From positions 62,001 through 126,000 of the forward strand of contig NZ_WSTB01000012.1 in the NCBI RefSeq assembly GCF_009789235.1: 64,000 nucleotides of DNA. The letters run 5' to 3'. Below are positions 1 to 7,619 of the stretch, piece after piece. Under the pieces are notes generated by a model. The model was given only the letters and a program-made list of their open reading frames with translations, searched no databases and was not told the origin of the DNA. Every line of letters begins with the position of its first letter. The stretch's first letter is position 1. Source of the DNA: Flavobacterium hydrocarbonoxydans (lineage in GTDB: Bacteria; Bacteroidota; Bacteroidia; Flavobacteriales; Flavobacteriaceae). Position numbers and translations under genes: made by a program.

Positions 1-1637
1 CTTTTCCTAAATTAATGGGAATGTTAGTTGATTGTGTGACGAATAAAGATCTGGATAAAGCCAACGAAATAGCATTAACACTAATGGGAATACTGGTTTT
101 ACAAGCCGTTTTTTCCTTCTTCAGAATATCTCTTTTTGTAAATTTTACCGAAAACTCTTTATCTAATATTCGTTTTGCTTTGTATGAAAATCTGGTAAAA
201 CTACCCATGTCTTTCTATTCACAAAAGCGTGTTGGAGAATTGAATAGTAGAATCAGTGCCGATATTTCGCAATTGCAGGATACTTTTACTACTACTATTG
301 CCGAATTTCTAAGACAATTTATCTTAATTATTGGAGGTTTTGTTATTCTGGGAAGCATTAGCCCAAAACTAACCCTGATGATGTTGGCTATTGTACCAGT
401 AGTAGCTGTTGCTGCCGTTATTTTTGGTCGTTTTATTCGTAAATACGGAAAGAAAACACAAGATAAAGTGGCAGAAAGTCAGGTTATTGTCGAAGAAACT
501 TTACAGGGAATCAGTAATGTAAAAGCTTTTGCTAATGAATGGTATGAAATCGAGCGTTACAAAAACAAAATTAAAGAAATTGTAAAAATCGCGATTAAAG
601 GCGGACAATACCGCGGTTATTTCGCATCCTTCATCATTCTATGTCTTTTTGGCTGTGTAGTGGCTGTCGTTTGGTATGGTATTACATTGACTATAAAAGG
701 AGAAGTTCAGGGTGTTGGAGATTTAATTTCATTTGTACTTTATACAACTTTTATCGGTGCTTCTTTTGGCGGTATTGCCGAAATGTATGCTCAGATTCAG
801 AAAGCAGTGGGTGCTACAGAACGTGTTTTTGAATTATTAGAAGAAACTCCGGAAGAAATTAATGCCAATAGAAAAGGAGCTGCTGTAGAAAAAATCAAAG
901 GAAAAGTTTCCTTTCAGAACGTTGCTTTCAGTTATCCTTCACGAAAAGAAATTCAGGTTCTTAAAAATGTCAATTTCACTGCTGATTTTGGTCAGAAGAT
1001 AGCAATTGTAGGGCCTAGTGGCGCAGGAAAATCGACTATATCATCTTTATTATTACGTTTCTACGATATAACTTCAGGAGAAATTCTGGTTGACGGGAAA
1101 AACATTTACGATTATGATTTAGAAAATCTGCGTGGCAATATGAGTATCGTTCCTCAGGATGTAATTTTGTTTGGAGGAACCATTAGAGAAAACATTGCTT
1201 ACGGTAAACCTGATGCTACAGACGAAGAAATTTTCCTGGCTGCTAAACAAGCTAATGCCTGGAATTTTGTCGAAGGTTTCCCTGAGAAATTCGAAACCCT
1301 GGTTGGAGAACGCGGGGTAAAATTATCCGGAGGACAACGCCAGCGTATTGCTATTGCAAGAGCTTTGCTTAAAAATCCAAGTATCTTAATTCTGGACGAA
1401 GCCACTTCTTCTTTGGATAGTGAAAGCGAAAAATTAGTTCAGGAAGCATTGGAAGTTTTAATGGAAGGAAGAACCAGTATCATCATCGCACACCGCCTTT
1501 CTACCATTAGAAATGCGGATAAGATATTAGTTTTGGATAACGGAAAAATTACCGAAGAAGGAACCCATCAGGAATTAATAAGTCTTGAAAACGGAATTTA
1601 TAAAAACCTAAGCAATCTTCAGTTTAGTAATTCGTAA
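1..1637 (+). CDS. ABC transporter, fused permease and ATPase (MsbA-like), 5' end cut by the window
   Basis: This is an ABC exporter half-transporter of the MsbA/BmrA type, expected to work as an inner-membrane homodimer exporting a lipid or amphipathic drug; the substrate cannot be read. The frame is open to the window edge, so the first in-window Met (position 15) is internal. About 50 residues, including the first membrane helix, probably lie outside. Counting from that Met, the permease fills roughly residues 1-270. The ATPase follows with Walker A GPSGAGKST (about 333), Q-loop PQD (about 378), signature LSGGQ (about 436), Walker B ILILDEAT (about 458) and H-loop AHRLST (about 492). All catalytic motifs are intact. 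A terminator follows directly. Family confidence is high and substrate confidence low. Confidence 0.93.
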   Translation, partial: FPKLMGMLVDCVTNKDLDKANEIALTLMGILVLQAVFSFFRISLFVNFTENSLSNIRFALYENLVKLPMSFYSQKRVGELNSRISADISQLQDTFTTTIAEFLRQFILIIGGFVILGSISPKLTLMMLAIVPVVAVAAVIFGRFIRKYGKKTQDKVAESQVIVEETLQGISNVKAFANEWYEIERYKNKIKEIVKIAIKGGQYRGYFASFIILCLFGCVVAVVWYGITLTIKGEVQGVGDLISFVLYTTFIGASFGGIAEMYAQIQKAVGATERVFELLEETPEEINANRKGAAVEKIKGKVSFQNVAFSYPSRKEIQVLKNVNFTADFGQKIAIVGPSGAGKSTISSLLLRFYDITSGEILVDGKNIYDYDLENLRGNMSIVPQDVILFGGTIRENIAYGKPDATDEEIFLAAKQANAWNFVEGFPEKFETLVGERGVKLSGGQRQRIAIARALLKNPSILILDEATSSLDSESEKLVQEALEVLMEGRTSIIIAHRLSTIRNADKILVLDNGKITEEGTHQELISLENGIYKNLSNLQFSNS

Positions 1638-1663
1638 AACCAATTAATTCTTATAAAATCAAT

Positions 1664-1700
1664 CTATAAAAAAGCCTCTTTTTACGAAGAGGCTTTTGCG
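1664..1700. terminator. Bidirectional terminator between convergent genes
   Basis: The stem AAGCCTCTT / AAGAGGCTT has a short loop and is flanked by A-runs on the left and T-runs on the right, so it can end transcripts from both the ABC gene (plus) and the DUF5661-like gene (minus). Confidence 0.8.
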
Positions 1701-1705
1701 TTTAT

Positions 1706-2353
1706 CTAATCGCCAATGATTTCCAAAGGCGGAATATCATCCATTTTTTCAAGGCGTTCTGCAAGACCGGCTCTGGCTTCTGTAAGTTCCAGTTCGGCTT
1801 TGCCTAATTCTTTGTACCATTTTTCTTTTCCGGTAGTTGCCGTTTCAATCTTGCGTAGGATTTCATAAATTTCTCCTTCGGCTTCCATGATTTTCAGTCT
1901 TTTGTAATACGTCAGACTTTCGGTCATGTGTGCCAGGGCAATCATAGCGGTTAAAAACGGATGATTATTGGTTACATTTACATCTTTTATTTTGCCATGT
2001 TCTAATTCTACTTTCAAGGCAAAAGCAAACTCTTCCATATTGAATGCTTCGTGTTTGCTTTTCGGATTTAGGTATGCTTTTATCGCTTCTACATTATTCA
2101 TGGTCGAAAGATCTACATCTGTTTTTTTCTCATCATGCAAATCTTTATAGACTACATTAGCAATAGCTCTGGCCTCGGCTACGGTTGGGTCGTTATCAGG
2201 ATTGTCAAAATCACGTGTGGACCAATCCCAGTTTTTAGGATGGACTGGCTTTATATATTTCTCACAAAAATCTGTTACATCATTTTTTAAACTTACCATT
2301 TCATCCTCTCTTTTGATATAAACATCCTGGTAAGCACCGCTTTTTGTTCCCAT
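1706..2353 (-). CDS. DUF5661-like hypothetical protein
   Basis: A soluble 215-residue protein with no signal peptide or membrane helix. Residues about 105-155 carry the motif set ALKVELEHG, NVTNNHPFLTAMIALAHM and YYKRLKIMEAE. From memory these resemble the DUF5661 family (VELEHG, NVTNDDP, TGKIALAHL, YYxRL). The last 60 residues are charged, helical and probably coiled coil. The first 100 residues match nothing I know. It lies first in a run of minus-strand genes with DUF1328, topoisomerase IB and a Rho_N-like protein, a grouping that looks like general stress functions. Function is unknown; a structural or phage-like origin cannot be excluded. Confidence 0.6.
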   Translation of the reverse strand: MGTKSGAYQDVYIKREDEMVSLKNDVTDFCEKYIKPVHPKNWDWSTRDFDNPDNDPTVAEARAIANVVYKDLHDEKKTDVDLSTMNNVEAIKAYLNPKSKHEAFNMEEFAFALKVELEHGKIKDVNVTNNHPFLTAMIALAHMTESLTYYKRLKIMEAEGEIYEILRKIETATTGKEKWYKELGKAELELTEARAGLAERLEKMDDIPPLEIIGD

Positions 2354-2442
2354 AATTTTATTATTTTAAAAATACAAACGACACATTTATCAGGATATAT
2401 GTGTCGTTTTTTATTTGTTCTATCTTCTATTTATATTTTCAA

Positions 2443-2604
2443 CTAAATATTTCTTCTTCCGCTTATTAGTGATAGGATAAATAAGACTAGAAATATAAAG
2501 AATAATACCTTCGCGATACTAGCGGCTCCAGCGGCAATACCACCAAAACCAAATATTCCGGCTACTATAGCAAGAATAATAAAAATGACTGTCCAACGTA
2601 ACAT
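2443..2604 (-). CDS. DUF1328 small membrane protein (YtjA-like)
   Basis: A 53-residue protein starting MLRWTVIFIILAIVAGIFGF. It has two hydrophobic segments (residues 4-28 and 30-48) separated by the GFGGIAAGAASIAK stretch typical of DUF1328, and ends in SGRRNI. Family members are about 50-60 residues long, so this one is complete. They are inner-membrane proteins often found among stress-induced genes; no biochemical role is established. The start ATG is preceded by an A-rich leader. The gene sits between the DUF5661-like gene and topoisomerase IB, all on the minus strand but with gaps large enough for separate promoters. Confidence 0.85.
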   Translation of the reverse strand: MLRWTVIFIILAIVAGIFGFGGIAAGAASIAKVLFFIFLVLFILSLISGRRNI

Positions 2605-2713
2605 AATATTGATTTTTTAGTTAATAATGATTTAGTTTGTTACTCAAATTTCCTATTTTTAAAAGAGATACATTAACTCAATAGATTCTTTTATTAACGC
2701 TACAAATCCGGTT

Positions 2714-3799
2714 TTACAATAAATTGATTTGATAGTTCGTAATCAGTTCTGAGAATGCTATTTCCGTACGGGAAAAATATTTCTTATTACTTCGGCTTTT
2801 CTTTGCCTTATCAAAGTATTTTTTGATGGAACCATCTTCATAGGTAGTAACCAGCAAGGGATGCACATAATAATTGCGGCAAACGTTTCTGGTATTGCCT
2901 AATGCTTCTGCCGTAACATCATAGGCTTCCAGTATATTTTTCTTGATTTCTTTTTCATCCGAAGTGATGCCAAAACCCATTAGCGTTTCAAAGAATATAA
3001 TCGATGCGGCCCAGGTTCTAAAGTCCTTGGCACTAAAATATTCTCCTGAAATACTATGCAAATACTGATTGACCATGTGGCTGTCTAACACTTTCCGTTC
3101 GCCATTTTTATCATAATATTTAAAGACTTCCCAACCCGGAATTTCTTCGCATCTGCTTACTAGTTTCACCAATTGTTTGTTGCGGGTCGTAATCGTATGC
3201 TGTTTCCCCTTTTTACCAATAAATTCAAACTTGAGTGAGTTCTTATTGATGTTGATATGACGCTTTCTTAAGGTCGATAGCCCGTATGATTTATTATCTT
3301 TTGCATATTTCTCATTACCTATCCTGATATGGGTTTCCTCCATCAGCCTGATGACAAGGGCTACGACTTTTTCTTTGCCCCATTCTTTTTGTTCCAAATC
3401 TTTATCGACTTGTTTTCTGATGGCGGGTAACTTGTTTCCAAATTCGGCTATTTTATAAAACTTGGTTTGATTTCGAATCAGATTCCATTTTGGGTGATAG
3501 CGGTATTGCTTTCTGTTTTTATCATCAAGTCCCACTGCCTGCAAATGCCCGTTCTTTAGATCCGAAATTTGCACATTTACCCAAGCCGGTGGCAACACCA
3601 GACTGCTAATTCGCTTCAGTTCGCTTTTTTGCTTAATGCAGCGTCCGTTCTTTTTATAAACAAACCCTTCCTCTGCCCTGCATCTTTCAATTGGCAGCTC
3701 TTGATTGTTTACATATACCAAATCTAATTTTTCGAGTACTAAATGTGGGGTTTTAAGCAACTGATTAACCAGTTTCTCTGTTTTAGCCGCTGCATTCAT
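2714..3799 (-). CDS. DNA topoisomerase IB (poxvirus-like)
   Basis: This type IB topoisomerase relaxes supercoils through a 3'-phosphotyrosine intermediate and needs no ATP. It has 361 residues, normal for the bacterial/poxviral form. The visible catalytic set is Arg159 in HIRIGNEKYA, Lys199 in GKKGKQH, Arg261 in SAKDFRTWAAS, and the nucleophile Tyr311 in GNTRNVCRNYYVHP. The N-terminal 85 residues (LPPAWVNVQISDLKNGHLQA) form the DNA clamp domain. In Bacteroidota the enzyme is accessory to gyrase and topoisomerase I and is often carried in stress or horizontally spread clusters. The Rho_N-like gene lies 52 bases upstream on the same strand and may be co-transcribed. Confidence 0.93.
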   Translation of the reverse strand: MNAAAKTEKLVNQLLKTPHLVLEKLDLVYVNNQELPIERCRAEEGFVYKKNGRCIKQKSELKRISSLVLPPAWVNVQISDLKNGHLQAVGLDDKNRKQYRYHPKWNLIRNQTKFYKIAEFGNKLPAIRKQVDKDLEQKEWGKEKVVALVIRLMEETHIRIGNEKYAKDNKSYGLSTLRKRHININKNSLKFEFIGKKGKQHTITTRNKQLVKLVSRCEEIPGWEVFKYYDKNGERKVLDSHMVNQYLHSISGEYFSAKDFRTWAASIIFFETLMGFGITSDEKEIKKNILEAYDVTAEALGNTRNVCRNYYVHPLLVTTYEDGSIKKYFDKAKKSRSNKKYFSRTEIAFSELITNYQINLL

Positions 3800-3851
3800 G
3801 ATAGCTTATTTTAGTGAAAGATTATGTTGACGAAGTTTTTATACCGAATGT

Positions 3852-4091
3852 TTAGTTATGGCGTAAAGCCTCAATTATTTCATTCTTTTTCATCTTAGAG
3901 CGGCCTGCAATACCTACGTTTCGGGCTTGTACGCTAAGTTCTTTTTTTGTCCATTGCTCGTATGGTTTTGCTTTGCCGCCTTTTACACCCGCATCAGGTG
4001 TGTTTGCAATACGAGCCGATTTTTGCTTGCTATATCCTTTTTCAAGCAAAGCTCTGTATTGTTCTTCGTTTTTAATTCTTGGATCTGGCAT
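3852..4091 (-). CDS. Small Rho_N/SAP-like DNA-binding protein
   Basis: A 79-residue basic protein. Residues about 1-35 (PDPRIKNEEQYRALLEKGYS) are followed by a KGGKAKPYEQW linker. A C-terminal helix-extended-loop-helix (WTKKELSVQARNVG, then GRSKMKKNEIIEALR) resembles the Rho termination factor N-terminal/SAP fold. Such small proteins are thought to bind nucleic acid; no target is known. It is complete for its class, without a signal peptide. It precedes topoisomerase IB by 52 bases on the same strand, which fits a DNA-topology or stress role by association only. Confidence 0.75.
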   Translation of the reverse strand: MPDPRIKNEEQYRALLEKGYSKQKSARIANTPDAGVKGGKAKPYEQWTKKELSVQARNVGIAGRSKMKKNEIIEALRHN

Positions 4092-4223
4092 GACTAAATC
4101 AATTTAAATGAATACTCCAGTTAGTTGTATTCCAAAATTCGGTAAAAAGCAAAATTCCTATGTTATATAATTTAAAACCGAAATTTCATAATTAACTGCA
4201 TGCTATGCTATTAGAATGAGGTA

Positions 4224-4260
4224 TAAAAAAATATCCCAACTCTTTCGTGTTGGGATACTT
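4224..4260 (-). terminator. Rho-independent terminator of the Cys/Gly-tail gene
   Basis: The stem TATCCCAAC / GTTGGGATA has an 8-base loop. Read on the minus strand it is followed by a run of seven T, as expected for termination of the gene ending at 4311. Confidence 0.82.
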
Positions 4261-4310
4261 GTTGTTTTCTGATGTAGATAGCATTGGGGAAAATGTTTCA
4301 AATTCATATT

Positions 4311-5069
4311 TCAGTCTCCCCCACAACCTCCGCAGCCGCTACAGCCACTTCCGCAACCACTGTCACCACTGCAGCCGCTATCAAAACTCACCGAAAAGTG
4401 ATCAAAACCGGAACTGTAGCCACTACAGCCTGAACCTGAATTAAGTGTATTTATCTTCGTAGTCTCCAAGCCTAAGTCCATATCTATCTGGTGCAAGAGT
4501 CCATAGTCTATATTGACCAAAATAAAGATATTAGCACCAATCAGTTGTATGAGTTCAACCGCTTTCTGGTTTTCGATACTGTTTAATCCTGACAATTGAT
4601 TGCCTGCATCCTGAATTTCTTTTTTGATCTTTCTTTTCAGTTCAGTACCATATTCTGTAAGACTGTATCCATAAAACATTTTCTGAAAGAAGTTTTGATG
4701 AAAGCATTTCCTTAGAGCTGGCGTTTTAATCACATCATTCTTTAACTCCTCTAATGTTCTTGATTTTTGATATCCTATCTTCACCAAATTCCGAAACAAT
4801 ATCGGAACACTATCATAAGGATCAAAACTGGACAGGAATATTCGTTCGTGGTTTTTAGATGGATAGGATTTAAAGTTTGGCCCTGCCACCACATATTCAT
4901 AAACTCTGGTGTCTTGCCTTACATGAGGTTTTCTTTCTACTTCAATGATTTTTAAAACCTGTTTGAATAACAAATCAATAAATGTTATTTTTAAAAGTTC
5001 CTTGTGCGTTACACTTTCTTTGGTCAATACAAGTATTTCGGCAGGAGTTAGTTCTGTCAAATATTTCAT
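4311..5069 (-). CDS. TIGR04222-like protein with Cys/Gly/Ser-rich tail
   Basis: A 252-residue protein. The N-terminal part (LTPAEILVLTKESVTHKELL, then FIDLLFKQVLKI) resembles the start of the TIGR04222 family, where LxPxELAxLxGG is followed by a winged-helix-like segment. Residues about 85-165 give a second helical repeat (VPILFRNLVKIGYQ). The last 40 residues are low-complexity Gly/Ser with six Cys ending SGCGGCGGD. Unlike many relatives, I see no clear membrane helix, apart from one mildly hydrophobic stretch (AVELIQLIGANIFILV). Its start ATG abuts the stop of the GRDP-like gene with no spacer, so the two are translationally coupled. Function is unknown; the Cys/Gly tail might bind metal or be processed, which is only a guess. 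Confidence 0.6.
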   Translation of the reverse strand: MKYLTELTPAEILVLTKESVTHKELLKITFIDLLFKQVLKIIEVERKPHVRQDTRVYEYVVAGPNFKSYPSKNHERIFLSSFDPYDSVPILFRNLVKIGYQKSRTLEELKNDVIKTPALRKCFHQNFFQKMFYGYSLTEYGTELKRKIKKEIQDAGNQLSGLNSIENQKAVELIQLIGANIFILVNIDYGLLHQIDMDLGLETTKINTLNSGSGCSGYSSGFDHFSVSFDSGCSGDSGCGSGCSGCGGCGGD

Positions 5070-5555
5070 TTAAAATGGCTTTTTAATGATCCAGTTTTTA
5101 TCCAGGTTTACCCGTTCAAAATTAATCTCCGTAAATCTTATTTGACTTGACGGCCATATATCATGAGGGGCTTGATTTTTAAAAACTTCCAGATACAATT
5201 GTTTTGTTTTGTCGTACCAATCTGTGAATTTACTTTTTTCGGTATCACCACCTTTGGTTGGTCCGTGATGAATCTTTCTTTTAAGGATATCTCCACAAAA
5301 ATCTTCCCAATAAGACTGGGTATAAAGCAAATGCAGATGCCAGACCTGATCTACCTGATCTGATGGTGTTAGGGGATGATCTGCAATTGTCAAAAGGAAA
5401 ATGAATTTTTTATATTCTAAAATCGTCCGGATCGAATATTCAATTGTCCAGCCGTTTTCTCTGGCAAGCCTGTCAGTAAAACTCAGCGAAACATCCGGAT
5501 CATCCAATTCAAAATTTTTAATAGTATTCCACAATACTAATTGTTCTTCATTCAT
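5070..5555 (-). CDS. GRDP-like (glycine-rich domain protein) partner
   Basis: A 161-residue soluble protein with the signature of the GRDP-like family: HPLTPSDQVDQVWHLHLLYT, then SYWEDFCGDILKRKIHHGPTKGG. The conserved W-H-x-H and F-C, H-H residues lie at about 85-115. No signal peptide is present. Family members in plants and bacteria are uncharacterised biochemically. In bacteria they commonly neighbour TIGR04222-type genes, which matches the abutting gene here. An upstream leader of about 210 bases contains a possible 24-residue ORF. The pairing is the best clue to function. Confidence 0.72.
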   Translation of the reverse strand: MNEEQLVLWNTIKNFELDDPDVSLSFTDRLARENGWTIEYSIRTILEYKKFIFLLTIADHPLTPSDQVDQVWHLHLLYTQSYWEDFCGDILKRKIHHGPTKGGDTEKSKFTDWYDKTKQLYLEVFKNQAPHDIWPSSQIRFTEINFERVNLDKNWIIKKPF

Positions 5556-5612
5556 GTTTTCTTTTTGCTTCAGCTGTTCTTTATATTGTTTTATGTTAGT
5601 TGGTAACTTGGG

Positions 5613-5687
5613 TCAGCTATTTGTAATACTAGTAAATTTAAAATAAAAAGGCGGCATTACCATTACATTCCAGTCTTCCTTGTCCAT
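5613..5687 (-). CDS. Possible 24-residue ORF or gene remnant
   Basis: A short frame reads MDKEDWNVMVMPPFYFKFTS and then ITNS before TGA. It has a normal composition and lies 58 bases upstream of the GRDP-like gene on the same strand. It could be a leader peptide or the decayed start of a longer gene. Nothing beyond the open frame supports it. Confidence 0.25.
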   Translation of the reverse strand: MDKEDWNVMVMPPFYFKFTSITNS

Positions 5688-5766
5688 AGCTTATTATTCT
5701 TTTAAGTTATACTGAAATTTACCGAGTAAGAATAGATTGTTTCTTATAAATAATTCCAATAATAAA

Positions 5767-6039
5767 CTATAAAGCACCAATATCATCAATAGAATCTTCA
5801 ACAATTACTTTTGATTTAATCATTTTTAAGCCCAGTTTAGCTATATACTTTATTAGTAATCCAAAAACAAAAATCACAAGTAAAGACCCCATTAAGTAAC
5901 CAAGACCACTTGCTGTTGATTCCTTAAATTCGCTTATCGTTGGAACAATTGCATTTAGTGAACTCATTAATAATGCTAAGGATAAACATCCTGCAAATAA
6001 AAATAAAAACCAACCTGTAATTTTCTTTAATACATTCAT
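5767..6039 (-). CDS. Small two-helix membrane protein, unknown
   Basis: A 90-residue protein with two hydrophobic segments: residues about 8-32 (TGWFLFLFAGCLSLALLMSS) and about 46-66 (LGYLMGSLLVIFVFGLLIKY). A Lys-rich stretch and an acidic tail (EDSIDDIGAL) follow. The first segment could be an uncleaved signal anchor. I do not recognise the family. It stands alone, with the 21-bp repeat array beginning about 150 bases upstream of its start, so the array lies on its promoter side. Confidence 0.6.
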   Translation of the reverse strand: MNVLKKITGWFLFLFAGCLSLALLMSSLNAIVPTISEFKESTASGLGYLMGSLLVIFVFGLLIKYIAKLGLKMIKSKVIVEDSIDDIGAL

Positions 6040-6192
6040 AATAAAACACTTAAAATTACTTAACTAAAGTCTTTATGTCTAATAAAAACCTATTATATTT
6101 AAGCTAATATACTATAAATTACAGCACAAATAAAATCGCTATAAAGACTTTTTTGCATTTACGCTTCTTTATAAAAAACTTCCATAACATAC

Positions 6193-6717
6193 ACTTCCAT
6201 TTTTGAGGTTCAGTACTTACTCTATGAGGCTTCAACTTCCAAATATGAGGTTCTCACTTCCATAGATGGGGTCAAAAGGTCCATATAAGAGGTTTAATAC
6301 TCCATATATGAGGCTAAAAGGTTCATGTATGAGGTTCGAAGCCTCATGTATGGGGTTCCAACTTCCATACATGAGGCTAAGAGGTCCAAATTTGGGGTTC
6401 GAAACCTCATACATGGGGTTGCCAGCCTCAAATTTGGGGTTCCGAACCTCAAATTTGGAAGTTTGAACCTCAAACTTGGGGTTCTCAGCCTCAAATTTGG
6501 GGTTCCGAACCCCATACATGGAAGTTTGTACCCCATACATGGGGTTGACAACCTCAAATTTGAGGTTCCAGACGTCATACATGGGGTTGCTAACCTCAAA
6601 TTTGAGGTTCCGAACGTCATAAATGAGGTTGCCAACGTCAAATTTGAGGTTCGGAACGTCAAATTTGAGGTCTCGAACGTCAAATTTGACGTTCCGAACC
6701 TCATACGTGGAGTTGTA
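6193..6717. repeat. Tandem array of 25 palindromic 21-bp units (array 1)
   Basis: Twenty-five consecutive 21-base units run with no insertion or deletion. Each is centred on an 8-base dyad, mostly CAAATTTG or CATACATG, flanked by C/T-rich left and G/A-rich right arms (consensus near CCTCAAATTTGAGG). The dyad is intact in 20 of the 25 units by my reading, and the third base on each side co-varies (CAT with ATG, CAA with TTG). The left end is the most diverged. The last complete dyad is a 20-base perfect palindrome at 6675-6694. Because 21 is a multiple of three, long frames run through on both strands; these are periodicity artefacts. Confidence 0.9.
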
Positions 6718-6718
6718 G

Positions 6719-6759
6719 TTTTATCCCTTGAAGGGTTTTAAACCCTTCAAGGGATAAAA
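6719..6759. repeat. Perfect 20-bp inverted repeat with one-base centre
   Basis: The arm TTTTATCCCTTGAAGGGTTT is mirrored exactly at 6740-6759 around T6739. It abuts the end of the 21-bp array and precedes the terminator of the next gene. It could be a second terminator or a boundary of the array. Confidence 0.8.
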
Positions 6760-6765
6760 ACAAGC

Positions 6766-6806
6766 ATAAAAAAAGCCTTTCAACGGTTTTATCCGGAAAG
6801 GCTTTC
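6766..6806 (-). terminator. Terminator of the 163-residue hypothetical gene
   Basis: The stem AAAGCCTTTC / GAAAGGCTTT has a 14-base loop. On the minus strand it is followed by a T-run, just after the stop at 6828. Confidence 0.75.
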
Positions 6807-6827
6807 TAAATTGGAGTGATTTTATAG

Positions 6828-7319
6828 TTATTCCGAATCTTCGGTTGGCTTTCTTGAAACTGTCGTTCCCGTTCTATTAAAAAATTGTGCCAGTTCTATT
6901 ACTTTAGACTCATAGCCAAAGTTGTTAGAATTCTTTTTGAATTTGGCATAATCATAATCCGTAAGTGCAGCCTGATAATTATCGTAATCATGCAGGATTT
7001 TATTGTTTTTAAGGTTGATTAGCAGGTTTTCTAAACGCATAATATAATTTTGCAAAAACTCCCTTGATTCTATATCTTCTAAAAACTTATTCCAGTCGAT
7101 ATCCGGACAGCACAAAACGGGCTGACTGTCTCTTAAATCCCGTACTTTATTAATAAGAAGCTTGTTCTGCTCGTGCACGCTCCCAAACTTTAACCGATCT
7201 GCACTCGACAATGTTTTAAATTTATCCGATAGTGTTGCTTCTATGGCTTCGAGGTGGTTTAAAGCTGCTGTTTTTTCAGTTGGCGTATAAGGTGATGGGC
7301 TTAAATTCTTTAATGACAT
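6828..7319 (-). CDS. Hypothetical protein, all-helical
   Basis: A 163-residue soluble protein without signal peptide or membrane helix. It is predominantly helical and charged (EKTAALNHLEAIEATLSDKF, then FLQNYIMRLENLLINLKNNK) with one Cys pair, PVLCCPDIDW, at about residue 90. I do not recognise a family. It has its own terminator, and its upstream region of about 300 bases contains the duplicated GAACTAGTTC palindrome, so it is probably monocistronic. A structural or stress role is possible but unsupported. Confidence 0.6.
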   Translation of the reverse strand: MSLKNLSPSPYTPTEKTAALNHLEAIEATLSDKFKTLSSADRLKFGSVHEQNKLLINKVRDLRDSQPVLCCPDIDWNKFLEDIESREFLQNYIMRLENLLINLKNNKILHDYDNYQAALTDYDYAKFKKNSNNFGYESKVIELAQFFNRTGTTVSRKPTEDSE

Positions 7320-7449
7320 ACTTTTACTTTTATTGGTTTATATTATTTCATCAGCGAAAGAAACTCTTTTTATATCAGTAATTTCTTTCAGGTGAAATTG
7401 ATAAATAAAATCTAATACTGCAATACCCTAATTTAGTGATTTTGCGCTC

Positions 7450-7482
7450 GAACTAGTTCTATACGGGATGTAGAACTAGTTC
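7450..7482. promoter_or_regulatory. Duplicated palindrome GAACTAGTTC, possible operator
   Basis: Two identical 10-base palindromes (7450-7459 and 7473-7482) have centres 23 bases apart. Both are followed by TATA/GC. They lie about 130 bases upstream of the 163-residue gene, between it and the glutathione peroxidase terminator. Tandem dyads about two helical turns apart suggest a dimeric regulator; which one is unknown. Confidence 0.4.
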
Positions 7483-7551
7483 TATGCAGTAAAGATTTCC
7501 TCTTTAGCTATGCTACATAAAACCTTTACAAGCCAGCTTAGTTTTAGCCAT

Positions 7552-7600
7552 AAAAAAATCCACAAACCTACAGTTTGAAACTGCTGGTTTGTGGATTCGT
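7552..7600 (-). terminator. Terminator of glutathione peroxidase gene
   Basis: The outer stem AATCCACAAACC / GGTTTGTGGATT encloses an inner palindrome CAGTTTGAAACTG. A run of T follows on the minus strand, 20 bases after the stop at 7620. Confidence 0.82.
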
Positions 7601-7619
7601 ATTGAGTTTGTTTTAAAAT

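Noticed and set aside
6193..6717. CRISPR array
   Set aside because: Units are directly adjacent without variable spacers, and no cas genes lie in the window.
6232..6741. Long overlapping frames on both strands through array 1 (up to 138 codons)
   Set aside because: A 21-base period is divisible by three, so a stop-free unit keeps every frame open. The products are heptad repeats with no start context, and frames overlap on both strands.
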